64,000 nt of DNA, from the NCBI GenBank assembly GCA_946902985.2, contig OX336389.2, positions 982,016,482-982,080,481 on the forward strand, given 5' to 3'. The first letter of the stretch is position 1. Each line of letters starts with the position of its first letter. Positions 23,244 through 34,750 of this stretch are shown here, piece after piece. A program made the translations under genes and the position numbers. Under the pieces are notes generated by a model. It made no database searches. It had not been told where the DNA came from and worked only from the letters and a program-made list of their open reading frames with translations. The stretch is from Meconema thalassinum. Taxonomy: Eukaryota; Arthropoda; Insecta; Orthoptera; Tettigoniidae.

Positions 23244-26200
23244 ATGATGATGATGATGATGATAGGCATTTATTCGTCAACGAATGTATAGTATAAAATA
23301 CAATGTTATTTTGAAGTATTGTGTCGTCTTAGATGGCTGAAGAGTCCAATTCTGGAAGCACACACTTAACTGCAGTGACAGCACACAGTTGTTATCAGCA
23401 GATGATTGTGCAGGCACACCATCCCTTGCATTCGCACGTTATTTCCTGGGGTTCCTCCTTTCAGCTTCTAGTCTTCTCTTATCTTGTTCTAATTGTTCAA
23501 CTCCGTTGTATACAATTTTACGCCATTTAGTTCTATCTTCGGCTGCAGTCTCCCAGTTGACCGTATCATTTTGACACTCGTTGAAGTTATGTTTAAGGAC
23601 ATACTTGTATCGTTTAAGCTGCCCTCCATCGTTACGCAGTCCATTCTTTAGTTGGGAGTACATGATTCTCTTTGGGGTGCGTGTATCTGGCATGCGGACA
23701 ACATGGCCAGCCCAGCGTATCTGATGCCTGACTACTTTTGCCGCCATGCTTGTAGTGTTGGCTTCTTCGGGGATACTAATGTTTGTTCGACGATCTTGCC
23801 ATTTAACTTTCAGTATTCTCCGTAAGCATCGTTGATGGTATTTTTCCAGGCATTTTAGGTTTCTCCTGTAAGTTGTCCAGGTCTCGCAACCATAGATAAG
23901 TGTGGGGATTACAACAGCGTTGTAAACGTAGAGTTTGGATCTCACACTGATATCATGATTGTCAAACACTCTTTTTAAGAGACGACCGAAAGCCGCACTA
24001 GCACATCTTAAACGATATTGGATTTCTGTACCAATGTTTGCAGATGTGGTGAGGTTGCTTCCAAGGTAAGGAAAATGATTTACGTTTTGCAGAGATTGAC
24101 CATTGATTGTAATAGCCGGAGTTCTCTTGTTGGAATTTGGTGCCGGCTGATAAAGGATCCTAGTCTTATCAATGTTAATTTCCAGTCCAATACTTTCATA
24201 TGCTTGATTAAAAGCATTTAGGATTGATTGCAGATCTTCCTCATTGTTGGCTAGAATAACATTGTCATCTGCATATTGAAGATCCATAACTGACACTGAG
24301 GTCACTTTGGTCTTAGCTTGCAGTCTGCTAATATTAAACAGATTTCCATCAGTTCTATACACAAGTTCTACACCTGATGGCAGTTTATCATCCACAAGGT
24401 GTAGTATAGTTCCAACGAACACCGAGAACAATGTTGGAGCAATTACACAACCTTGTTTGACTCCAGTACTAACATGGAAAGCGTCTCCTGGTCTTGTATT
24501 GGAATGAACAGTAGCAAACATGCCGTCGTGCAGTAGCCTATGTATCTTTATGTATTTGTTTGGAGATCCAATCAAAGCTAGAATTCTCCATAGAGCTTCT
24601 CGATTAACAGAATCAAACGCCATGACAAGATCTATAAAAGCCATATACAAGGGTTGGTTTTGCTCTCTGGACTTTTCCTGCATTTGTATTGCACTGAAAA
24701 TCATATCAACTGTACCTCTGTTTGATCTGAAACCACATTGTGTTTCTGGTAGACACATTTCAGTCAATGGCAGTAGACGATTGGACAATACTCTAGCTAG
24801 AATTTTTCCCGCAACAGAGAGCAAAGATATTCCTCGATAATTGTTACACAGAGTCTTATCCCCTTTCTTGAAAATAGTGATTATGGAAGCATCTCCCAAA
24901 TCAGCAGGGATTGTTCCTATGTTCAATATTTTCACAATCAACACAAGTGTATGCTGAATTAGCAAAGGACCCCCCTCTTTGAAGAGCTCAGCTGGGATTC
25001 CATCTTGTCCGGGTGCCTTTTTATTCTTCAGCTGATGAATGGCCTTCTCGATTTCTTGAACAGAAGGGACATCACCTAAGTGATCTTGAATTGGTTGTTG
25101 TGGTTTATAGGCAAACACATCTTCCTTGACTTGGGAGTTTCTGTTCAGGTCGCCTTGAAAATGTTCCTTCCAACTGGAAGATATCGAGTCAGGATCTTTA
25201 AGAACTTCAGTACCATCTTTGGATTTTAGACAAATAAGACCTTTGGTGGAGGGACCATAAATAGCTTTTGAAGCACTGAAGAAGGCATTAGTGTTTTTAG
25301 AGGCGATTAAATTCTCCATTTCCACATATTTGTCTATCCACCATTTACTCTTGATCATCCTGCATCTTTTCTGGACTTCCGATTTGGCTTGTTGATATCT
25401 CTGTTTCTAGGGAAGTGAATTTGAATCATTTTCCCAAGCGTTGTAGGCTTTCCGCTTTACATCAATTAGGTCACATATTTCTTTGTCGTTCTCGTCAAAC
25501 CAGTCCTGATGTTTTCTCTTTTTAAAACCAACTGCTTCTTCGCCAGCTCCTATAACGGCTGATTTGAATAACGACCAGTGCTGCTCAATATCTTCTGGGT
25601 AATCATTTGGAAGTTTATCAGCCAATAGTACCTGATAGGCAGATTTGGTACTGTTGTTCTTAAGTTGTTCAGTATTTAGTTTGTGTTTTATCGCCTTCCT
25701 CTGAATCCATCGTTTTGGATGAACTTGTATTTCCATCACAGATCAAACTAAGCGGTTGATCAGTCCAACAATCATCAGCACCAGTCATAACTTTAGTTAT
25801 ATGAACATCACGCTGATCTCTAGCGCGGACAATAATGTAGTCGATTAAGTGCCAGTGCTTTGATCTGCGGTGTTGCCATGTTGTTTCAAATTTATCTTTC
25901 TGGCGGAAGAGTGTATTTGTAATGACAAGATCATATTCGGAGCACTCCGTGAGTAAGAGTGTTCCATTGGAGTTGACTTTGCCTACGCCCTCTTTACCAA
26001 TAGTTCCAGGCCAGAGTGACGATTCTCTGCCAACCCGAGCATTAAAGTCACCTAGCAAAATTATTTTATCTGACTTGGGTACATTCTACAGGACTTCATC
26101 AATTTGGTTATAGAACGCTTCCTTTTGGTCATCTTCTGACTTCAAAGTTGGGGCATATACACTGATTACCGTAGCTCTTTGGTTGTTCTTGAGTTTCTGA

Positions 26201-26900
26201 CGGAGTTTCATAAGTCTTTCTCTTATTCCAGATGGGAACTCATCAAGAGTATGAATAAGTTCATTATTTATTGCAAATCCTACCCCATGAATTCTTAGTT
26301 CGTCTTCACCTTTTCCTTTCCAGAAAAACATATACCCACCACCATGCTCCTCGAGTTGACTGACTCCAGCACGCCTAGTTTCACTAAGAGCAGCAATATC
26401 TATGTTATATTTCTTCAACTCACGACTTATTATTGCTGTATGCCGTTCTGGTCGATTATCTACATCAGTATCCATCAGAGTTCGAATATTCCAGGTAGCT
26501 ATATTCATGTTACATATCTTTCTCTTATTTCTACCGCAAATTGGTGTACCCACTGAACGCGGTAATCCAGACAGGTGAGAAGTTAGACTGCCTATGTTTA
26601 GGGCACTTTTATAGCCCCCTCCCCATTCAGGGTGAGCAGAGGGGATCCTAAATAGGACTGCTTAGTCACGGGTGTAGCACACGAGTTGCTCTACAGTCTG
26701 TCCTCGAGCAAAACGGCAATCAACACTCGCCGCCTACGTGCTGACTCGTCACTAGGAGCTCCCAGATTACACTATCCTGCCCCCGTCACAACTTGTCGAT
26801 CGCCGCAGGACTTTGATATTGGGCAGATGGTGTTGTCTTCCAAAAAAAAAAACAACGCCTGTGCGTGAAATCTTTTAACGTGGGAATGCTGGTGCACAAC
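23244..26900 (-). mobile_element. LINE, near full length, decayed
   Basis: The 3' end at low coordinates has a GAT/ATC repeat tail at 23244-23262, preceded in element sense by a small hairpin (ATTCG-TCAA-CGAAT, 23272-23285). The coding part spans 23439-26553. The 5' leader reaches about 26840, where an A-tract begins. The short 3' repeat tail and lack of poly-A recall RTE-type LINEs, but the clade is not certain. Confidence 0.85.
23439..26553 (-). pseudogene. LINE ORF: endonuclease-reverse transcriptase, three lesions
   Basis: The endonuclease has MNIATWNIRTL, ALSETRR, VGFAINN, ISVYAPT and LGDFNARVG. The reverse transcriptase (25358 downward) has KKAPGQDGIP, NNYRGISLLS, GFRSNRGTVDMI, AFIDLVMAFDSV, GVKQGCVIAP and the catalytic QYADDNVILA, then the C-terminal IYGCETWTTYRRNLK and IRWAGHVVRMPDTR. 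Lesions are an in-frame TAG at 26086-26088, a frameshift near 25700 and an in-frame TAG at 25407-25409. The 639-codon RT part is itself intact. Confidence 0.9.
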
Positions 26901-26949
26901 AGTAGTGAGTTTTTACGGGATCTAGGCCCTCCTTCGGCTTTCCTCCAAC

Positions 26950-27778
26950 AAGATGGCGCTGGCGCGATATCTCGCGAACCCATGGTAGGATTTTAACAAA
27001 TGAAGTGTCGTAGGACTCGGGCTGACACCCTCTTTCCTAAGGACAAGTCATTTCCACCCCAAATTAAAACCTACCCCTACTAGGGGGGTGAAAGAGTAAT
27101 TTGTTAGTAAACGTTGCTTTGCACATGGAACATGCTTGCAGTTTAATGCTATGATTAAATTAAACGTTGTTCCACATGAAACGCATGCATACAACTGTAT
27201 GCCACTATGATTTCACATTTTTGTTTTTGTTTTTACGCATGCCCACTCATGGCTTTTGTAAGAGGGCGGGCTTTTTAAAAGATGGCGGCTGTAGTGTAAC
27301 CTAACCTAACCCAATCCACGGGGGGTGATCAAAATGAATTTCAAGCGGCGCTTGTCGATAGGCAAACCAATAATCAAAGAGTGCATGTCAGGCCTTGAGG
27401 CGAGAGCCCCTGTCATTGTTGACGTGTCCCTTTGGACGGGTCCTTGTTGACGGGTCCCTGTTGACGAGTCCCTGTGGATGGCTCCTTGTTGACGGGTCTC
27501 TGTTGAGGAGTCCCTGTGGACGGGTTTTTGTTGACGGGAGCCTGTTGACGGGTACCTTTTGACGGATCACTTTGGACTGGGCCCTTTGGACTGGTCCCTA
27601 TGGACTGACACATGAATTTATCCAAATTGTGCCCAAGGGCTTAACTATATTTTTGTTAATATCTCAAGGAACAATAAGGCTAAGAACTTGTATGATGTAT
27701 TGTAGGACTTGGGATGAAGCCCCCTTTTAGAATGTATTTTTGAAATTTTGAAAAAGAGCCTCACTACACTTTTGTTAA
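26950..27778. repeat. copy 2 of the arm family, part outside the palindrome
   Basis: Matches the beginning of copy 1 (from about 21310). It is absent from the far side of the right arm, so it lies outside the palindrome. It contains the 14-bp minisatellite and two diverged units ending near the palindrome border. Confidence 0.6.
27419..27607. repeat. 14-bp minisatellite
   Basis: About 13 tandem copies of a unit like GACGGGTCCCTGTT, with gradual divergence toward the right end. It is free of stops on the minus strand, which produces apparent proline- and glutamine-rich frames that I do not regard as genes. Confidence 0.9.
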
Positions 27779-27868
27779 TATCTCGCGAACCAAACATGCT
27801 AGTGACTTGTATGAGGGGTCCTAGCAATGTCCCCCTTGGGGGAGGGTTAAACAATCCCCCCTCAAATT

Positions 27869-28470
27869 GAAAAATCGATATCTTGGAAAGTAAGAAGCCT
27901 AAAATTATGTGTGATAGCTTTAAAAGTAGGTCATAAGATACGCTTTTATCACGATAGGTCATTTCACCCCTAAAATAGTAAATAGTAATGTTACAGGAAA
28001 AAAAGGTGTTAAACATTTAAAAATGATCAATGAACCTAAGATATTTTGTTTTTGATGAAAATATAGTAGGAGGGTTAAAACTACCCCCACCCAAAAAAAA
28101 ATCGATATCTTGGAAGCTAAGAATCCAAAAATTAAGTGTGATAGCCTTAAAAATAGGTCATGACATACGCTTATACCGCGATAGGTCATTTCACCCCCAA
28201 AACAGTGAATAGTGATTTTAAAGGAAAAAATGTGTTAAACACCTAACAATGATAAATGAACCTAAGATCTTTTGTTTTTGATGAAAAATAGTAGGCGGGG
28301 GGGGGGGGGGGTGAAAACTACCCCAAAATTGAAATATCGATATCTTGGAAACTAAGAACCCTAAAATTAGGTGTGATAGCTCAAAAATTATCCATTAAAT
28401 ACTCTTTTTACCACGATCGGTCATTTTACCCCTAAAACAATGAATACAGATTTTACAGGGAAAAAGGGGG
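27869..28470. repeat. three ~230-bp tandem repeats (left arm)
   Basis: Units start at ATCGATATCTTGG at about 27874, 28101 and 28336. Each contains CACGATNGGTCATTT and a pyrimidine/purine tract that ends in a poly-C or poly-G run. Mirrored at 42070-42680. Confidence 0.85.
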
Positions 28471-29390
28471 AACCAATAATCAGATTTGGACACATGAGGT
28501 GTTATAAGCCTCATGGTGACAATCCCTTCTTGAATTTATTATTAATTTTTTGAAATTTTGACAAAGGGCCTAACCCCACATTTTGAAAATTTAGATTTTT
28601 TAAACTTTTGAATTTATTTTAATATCTTTAGTGGAGAGAGACAGTACCAGTTGTGTTTAAACGATCATGTCGCCGACCACGGTGGCCATGTCCAATGGAT
28701 GAATCGATATTTTGTGAAGCATTGATTGAAGACGGTCAGGCGACGACGTGTTTTAAGAATATATTTTATGATTTTTCCTACGATGCATGCATTTATTTAA
28801 ATATCCCAAAACGGCAAGGTTACTGATTTGAGATTTTATAAACTAATAATGGGATTTGGACACATAAGGTGTCTTTGAACTTGACATGACGCTTTCTTTT
28901 TATGGCTTATGAACTATCCCAAAAAGTTTGAAAACAACAACTTTTGTTTCTCTTAATATATTGCAAACCCATAATGTTAGATGTTTATGGTGAGTGATGA
29001 AACATAGCTAGGTAGAGAAAGAATTATTGTAGGCTACACGTGTGGTGACTGACAAGTCTTTGACCATTGAAACTTGTTTTTAAACCTGACCGAAGTACAT
29101 AAGGAGTATAGGTTTCAGGCATGACATGACAAACGGTGTGCACAAAATCCAATTTATCGATTCAAGAATAAAGAGTAGACTATCTTTAATTGATTGGTTA
29201 AAGAGGGTAGCTATGAAAACAAGATGGTGACTACCCTGAACCAAACCGAACCAATACGATCCTTTTTAGATGTCTAATGTTACTTGCTAACCATTTTGTT
29301 CTGCAGTGGCAAGCACTTTTGGCTCTTGCACTAGAGGTCTTAACTCGAGTTTTAGCTTTAAGGCTTAGAACGAACCAAACTAAGAAAGAC

Positions 29391-29460
29391 GGTTATGGTG
29401 GTGCAGTGGTTAAGCTGTTAGCCTTTGACTAAGGTAGACGAGGGTTTGATTTTAGGTTAA
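29391..29460 (+). other. tRNA-like box in left arm
   Basis: Left-arm copy of the tRNA-like box also seen at 23172-23240 and, inverted, at 41081-41149. The A and B boxes are degenerate and the acceptor stem does not form. Confidence 0.5.
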
Positions 29461-29463
29461 TAC

Positions 29464-29990
29464 GCATGTCAAAAACATATAAAAAAGCAGGGATAATGTT
29501 TTAAGACTGATATCACTAGATTTTTTTTTCAAATTATTACTTGGATTACAAATACTAAGGTGGACAGGGTTCAATATACAGTTAATGCAAGTAAGATTTT
29601 TAATTTGTATTTTATTTTAGACTTTAGATTTTAAAATTTTCATTCTCGATTTTAGATTTTACAAACAGACCAAACCATAATGTCATTAAATTTTGGGTAA
29701 CTAATTATTAAAAAAAAAACATATAAGGATTTGTATTACTAGGAATTATGTTTTCTATACTATATTTTTTGTTTGTTTTAGATTTTAGAAATTTGATATA
29801 GGATTTTAGATTTTAGGTAAAGACTAATCTAATATTGACTATTCATTAGACACTGGTATGTAGATAAAAAGATGATTAGACTATATGTTAAGATGAATTA
29901 TTAGATGTTGACTGGCCTTGCAATAAGAATTGACTAACCAGACATGAGTTAACAACCAACGAAACACTTTGGTGACTATGCTTGTTATTG
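29464..29990. repeat. AT-rich block with ATTTTAG-type degenerate repeats
   Basis: Many variants of GATTTTAGATTTTAG between about 29590 and 29830. Mirrored at 40730-40940 in the right arm. No gene seen. Confidence 0.7.
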
Positions 29991-30148
29991 ACCAGTGAGT
30001 AGGGTTTTAGCAAAACTGTTTGCTATTTTAGGTTATATACAACAAATGCATAGACCTACTGAGCGACTATGTTTGCTAAACAAGACATTATACCAGAGAC
30101 GATTAGGATTCTTATGTAGCTCAGGCAAGGAAAGCATTTCTACAGAAT

Positions 30149-30645
30149 TTGTTGACATTGAATATAGATTTAGGTATTAGGAAGTCATTTTTGAAGACCT
30201 TTGTGTGGAGCGTGAAACTCTATGAAAGTGAAACTTGGACTATTGGTGTAGCCGAAAAGTGGAGAATTGAGGTGTATGAAATGTGGTGTTACAGGAGAAG
30301 GATGAAGATTAGATGGGTAAATAGGGTTACAAACAAAGGGGTATGAAGACAAGTGGGAGAGGAGAGATGTTTCTGGCGACTGATAATGAAGTAAGGCGAT
30401 AGGTTGCTAGGACACATACTAAGACACCCAGGAGTAGCAAGCTTAGTTATGGAAGAAAGGGTTGAGGACAAGAACTGTAGAGGTAGACCAAGGTTAGAAT
30501 ATGTTAAACAGATAGCCTTGGATGTAGAGTGTGGTAGCTATATAGAGATGAAACGATTAGCTCAGGACAGGGAGTCATGGAGGGCTGTATTAAACCAGTC
30601 AAAAGGCTGAAGACTCAAACAACAACAACAACAACAACACGTAGA
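30149..30645 (+). mobile_element. LINE 3' fragment (left arm)
   Basis: Codes for the C-terminal end of an insect-type LINE ORF2: FLKTFVWSVKLYESETWT, WCYRRRMKIRWVNRV, then LGHILRHPG and GRPRLEYVKQ, ending RAVLNQSKG. It is broken by stops and a frameshift near 30345-30400. It ends with a (CAA)n tail at 30620-30640. The right arm has the same fragment at 39917-40400 on the minus strand, so it predates the inverted duplication or was copied with it. Confidence 0.85.
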
Positions 30646-30919
30646 GCTTACCAAAATAATGTTGTGTAATGGTAAATTCTAGTTAACAATCAGCAATGCA
30701 TTACCAAAACCCATGACACGATACCTGAGAGCTTTTCTAAAATTATTTTAAGATGCCTTTAGCCCTATATTAAACACCCAGTTCTCAAGACTCATAACTA
30801 CAATGTTATGGAAAGAACAAAAAAGAATCTACATTTAAAAACGAGCAAGTGGTTGAGTCAATGTACACTGGAAAATTTTGTAAATACGCAAGTGCACAAA
30901 ACAAATTACGTTATTAACT

Positions 30920-31004
30920 GTCAGGTTGGCCGAGTGGTTAAGGCGTTTGACTTATGTTCACATTTTCAATACAAGAAAGCAAGGATTTGAACCCGTTAAC
31001 TGAC
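30920..31004 (+). tRNA. tRNA-Leu-like sequence, probably a pseudogene
   Basis: 85 bp with GTCAGGT acceptor, the class II start GGCCGAGTGGTTAAGGCG, a 7-base loop CTTATGT, a long variable region and a T arm GGATTTGAACCC, ending AACTGAC. One acceptor pair is mismatched. The loop would give anticodon UAU instead of leucine UAA, as if one base had changed. The identical arrangement is at 39553-39637 on the opposite strand. Confidence 0.5.
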
Positions 31005-31214
31005 ATAACTATTGCTTTAACATAGCTTAGCGATACTGTATTATTATGATACTCGATACACAAACCATAGATAGAGTGTATTGTTTAAGTCCACTCTCTC
31101 TTTCTAAACATAGCTAGAGACTGTCGATGGTTAACAATTGCATTAATAGTGGGAGGATGTAGTGATAGTAATTAAGAAAAAGCAGACAATAACCATAAAA
31201 TATTTTTATTAAAT

Positions 31215-31922
31215 TCATTTTATAATAGATACACACTGAATACAACTCTCTCTATTTACCATTGTTTGATATAGATTTTTTAAAACACAACGCTTGTTGT
31301 AGATCCTTTTATAACTTTCTCCAGGTACTCTTGTTCTTAAAAACTGGGGAAGTCGCAATGGTTTTATAGACATAAAACCCTCATCCTTTTCTTTTTCATC
31401 ATCATCATCATCATTATGAATATTATCATCAAAATTATGATAGTCATTGTCACCATCATTATCATCATCATCATCATCATCCTCAACATCACTAAAACTA
31501 TCCAATTCCTCTTGTTCCTTTTCGACAGGGACATCTTGTAAAGTCTGCGTTGCTTTTGATAGTGTTAAGGGTTTCTTAGACGTTGACAACTGTCCTAACA
31601 TGACTTTTTGAGGACATGATAAGTGATTTTGAACAAACACTGCACTACCTTGATCTGCAATATTTTTTTCCTGGACTTGCTTCTTTACCTTGGTTAGATT
31701 ATTTTGTCCATTTAAATGTGTATTAATTTTAGATTCACAATGATGCTCGTTTGAAGTAAGTACGTTGGAGTCTTTTGTTTTAATCATTCCTCGACACTAT
31801 TTAGATCGTTGTTTTGAACATCGCCAAATAACAGTTCCATCTTTATTGGTTGTTTTTACAATATATGTATATCCTTTATAGTAGACACATGGCTTACCAT
31901 GGCTGGTTGTTGAGACTTCCAT
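31215..31922 (-). pseudogene. FLYWCH-type zinc finger protein (left arm), in-frame TAG
   Basis: Starts at the ATG at 31922 (MEVSTTSHGK). The FLYWCH pattern is HGKPCVYYKGYTYIV, then VIWRCSKQRSK, CRG and HHCES. A TAG codon (31797-31799) replaces the residue between RSK and CRG, inside the zinc-finger core. The frame stays open for a further 193 codons: a lysine/asparagine-rich part, a long aspartate run coded by a (GAT)n tract, and a basic tail KSYKRIYNKR-like. FLYWCH domains are known from Mutator-like transposons and from DNA-binding host proteins. The same TAG is in the right arm. Confidence 0.65.
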
Positions 31923-32284
31923 ATTAACTAATACACATGAATTAAATTTTAGTAAAGTCACTTTAGTAATAATAACAGTAAAATAAATGAAGTGGATTGA
32001 TATTTTTAAAGGTGGAATTTTCAAAGTACTGTCAGGAATAATAATTACATGAACAATTTTTAGACTACAAGTGATTTACACACACATTGCTCAATGTCAA
32101 AATGTATACTGAACACCATTTATAGTGATTATGATTTTTATTGACTATAATTGATAGTAGCCATGGTTAGTAGGAGCAATGTATACTGGATGCGTTTTAT
32201 AGCACGCACAATTTATAGTAGGTACGATTGGTAGACGCGTTTGATACTGTGCGCGTTTTATACAGATTATGATTTATACTGAGA

Positions 32285-33170
32285 GCTATTTTTACTAGAC
32301 ACGATTTTTACCAGGTGTAATTGATAGCAGGCGCTATTCATACTCAACGCAATGAATAGTAGGCGCAATTGGTAGTAGGCGCAATTATTAGAAGGCAAAA
32401 TTAATAGTAGGCGCGATTGGTAGTAGACACAATTGACAGTAGGCGCGATTGGTAGTGGACGTAATCGATAGTAGGCGCTATTGATAGTAGGCACATTTGA
32501 CAGTAGGCGCGATTGATAGTAGGCGCAATTAATAGTAGGCGCGATTGGTAGTAGGCGCAATTGATAGTAGGCGCAATTGACAGTAGGCGCGATAGTTAGT
32601 GGGCGTAATTCATAGTAGGTGCAATTGACAGTAGGCGCAATAGTTAGTAGGTGCAATTGATAGTAGCCGCAATTGACAGTAGGCGCAATTGGTAGTAGGC
32701 GCTATTCTTAGTACGCGTAATTGGTAGTAGACGCAATTGATAGTAGGCACAATTGATAGTAGGCGCGATTGATAGTAGGCGCGATTGGTAGTAGGCGGAA
32801 TTATAGTATGCGCAGATGATCGGAGGCGCAATTGATAGTAAGCGCGATTGGTAGTAGGCGCTATCAATAGTAGGCTCAATTGACAGGAGACGCAATTGAT
32901 AGTAGGCGCGATTGGTAGTAGGCGTAATTGATAATAGGCGCTATTTATAGTAGGCGCAATTGACAGTAGGTGCAATTGGTAGTAGGCGTGATAGTTAGCA
33001 GGTGCAATTGATAGTAGGCGCAATTGGTAGTAGGCGCTATTGATAGTAGGCGCAATTGATAGTAGGGGCGATTGATAGTAGGGGCGATTGGTAGTGGGCG
33101 TAATTGATTGTAGGCGCAATTGATAGTAGACGCGATTGGTGGTAGACGTAATTGATAGTAGGCACAATTG
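32285..33170. repeat. 16-bp minisatellite (left arm)
   Basis: About 55 tandem copies of a unit close to CAATTGATAGTAGGCG, with frequent GATT for AATT and GG or AC for GA. The unit has few stops and is not a multiple of three, so all minus-strand frames stay open for long stretches (repeating LLSIAPTINCAYYQ). These are not genes. Confidence 0.95.
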
Positions 33171-33460
33171 ATAAAGCGAAGTGGTTTTGGAACAGTTCTA
33201 TATCTTTCTACGGCTTTCCCCTTTTTTATACCCTCGTAAATTAGATATTGAGAATGTACACCACGATATACATTCTCGAACACACTTTCTGACATATCAT
33301 CAAACTGTGCAGGAGAAATGTCTGAAAATTTTCACTACCACATAATACACGTTCACCATACATTGTGTCCACTTTTTGAATGTTGATAATGCGGAAAGTA
33401 GTAAGCATTGGCAATTCACTCAGCTTTTCCCTTCCTAATCCGCAGGCATGCTCCATAGCA
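33171..33460 (-). pseudogene. small protein remnant next to the palindrome centre (left)
   Basis: Two frames join by a shift near 33345. The first gives MEHACGLGREKLSELPM...TFRIINIQKVDTMYGER, the second FSDISPAQFDDMSESVFENV and VHSQYLIYEGIKKGKAVERY. The pattern FRIxxIQKVxTxYGxR, then a short strand-rich part, PAxFDDxS and YxGxKKGK recalls small insect proteins of unknown function often found next to mobile elements. That link is from memory and weak. The right arm has a more broken copy. Confidence 0.35.
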
Positions 33461-33990
33461 TTGAGAATATTTATTATAGTAGTCTATAAACAAACAAATA
33501 TCATATCTATTACACTCTAGCTTATAAGTTACCAGAACCACTATAACTTTTTTGTGTTTATAAAGAGCTTTCCATAATGATAAGATAAAAAGCTTACCAC
33601 AATGATGGATTGTGTTAGTAAACGTCTTTTGCTGCTTGATGCCACTACTAAAGTGATTGTCATACAACAGACAAGTGAGTTCATGTTTCGCTGACGTAAT
33701 CGTATTGTTACGTACCGCCGCGAACCGGCAGGAGACTTTCAGGTGAGCGACAGTGTGACAGACCAAAGCAGCTGTCTCGTTGGCCTTGGGCCGAACCCTC
33801 AGCCGGAGAGAGAAAGTTACCACATCCTCTCGGCCCCTCCCACCGGCAGACACAATAGCGGGACATCTGTGATTCATCGCGGGTGGGCCAGAATATACGT
33901 GAAAAGTCTGGACTTAGAACCATCGAGAACAGACTAAATGCGGCAATAGGTTGTCACATTTCGAACTTTCCAGGACAGGGACTGATCCCA

Positions 33991-33996
33991 TATAAA
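33991..33996 (+). promoter_or_regulatory. TATA box of the 5' LTR
   Basis: TATAAA, about 530 bp upstream of the LTR poly-A signal. The same hexamer lies at 36240-36245 in the 3' LTR. Confidence 0.6.
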
Positions 33997-34517
33997 CCAG
34001 CGAGCCGCGGCGAGGAGGCAGTGTGTATTGGAGTGTATTGGGGAGTGTGTATTGCAGTGTGTATTGGACAGTATTGGTCAGTGCTAGTGTGTACTGAAGT
34101 GTTGTCGAGTGAGTGCGTACGGAGCAGTACAGCGATTATTACTGGACGTCTACGGTAACAGAGAGGAAGCCTTTCTGCCAAGGTGCAACTTGGAGTCAAG
34201 ACTGTGAGTGCTTGGACGTGTCGCGGTGCTTCGTGGAATACGTGGTCGTGGGATCGACACGGGACGAGCAAGAGCGCACAAGGAGCAGCAAGAGGACTCT
34301 GGAAGTAAGTGAAGTGGCAGTGGCAAGGCTGTAGAGTACCTGTGTAGACTGTACGTGTGAGTTTAAGCTGGAACACTGTAACGCCTCACGGACAGGGAGA
34401 GCATAAATAGCGAGGACAGTGGTAGATTGTAAATGTGGAAACTAATAGTGACTAGTAGTGTTTTCTGAGGTTAGACTCAGTGTGTGTATGTGTGCACGGT
34501 GTATGTTTGTGGGCTGC

Positions 34518-34523
34518 AATAAA
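34518..34523 (+). terminator. LTR poly-A signal
   Basis: AATAAA about 90 bp before the LTR end. Repeated at 36767-36772 in the 3' LTR, where it would end the element transcript. Confidence 0.6.
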
Positions 34524-34615
34524 ATTATATTTCGTTAAAGGAACAATTGTGTTTGTGCTTTCGCCCACCGTAATCCAGTTAACAAAAGTGCCACTAGGGG
34601 GTGGCACGTAACAAC

Positions 34616-34627
34616 TGGTGTCAGAAG
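34616..34627 (+). other. primer-binding site, tRNA-Leu type
   Basis: TGGTGTCAGAAG starts two bases after the 5' LTR. It is complementary to the 3' end of a leucine tRNA (CTTCTGACACCA). Confidence 0.75.
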
Positions 34628-34750
34628 CCGGATTACGAACCCAAGCAAGCACAACACCTGAAGGTCCTAGGTTCAAAATCGTGCAGGTCTTTGTATCACA
34701 GTTCATTATTCTCCTGCGAGTGCATGCCCGTCACAAGTCAGACAAATAAA

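Larger units (their letters stand above)
27779..33705. repeat. palindrome left arm, outer and middle part
   Basis: Reverse complement of 37150-42763. The match begins at CTCGCGAACC (27779) against GGTTCACGAG (ending 42763), and runs through all landmarks in the same order. The coding regions differ by only a few residues. The last bases before the LTR insertion (GACGTAATCGTAT) match the right arm at 37145-37160. Confidence 0.95.
33706..34613 (+). repeat. 5' LTR
   Basis: 908 bp, differing from the 3' LTR at roughly a dozen positions. It contains a TATA box (TATAAA at 33991-33996) and a poly-A signal AATAAA (34518-34523) in the order expected for U3-R-U5. Confidence 0.95.

Noticed and set aside
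27298..27313. AACCTAACCTAACCC, like insect telomere repeats
   Set aside because: Fewer than three units. Too short to mean an internal telomere array.
27388..27625. Proline- and glutamine-rich minus-strand frames
   Set aside because: Translations of a 14-bp minisatellite.
32267..33167. Long minus-strand frames with repeated LLSIAPTINCAYYQ
   Set aside because: They are translations of a 16-bp minisatellite without stops in all three frames. There is no sign of a gene.
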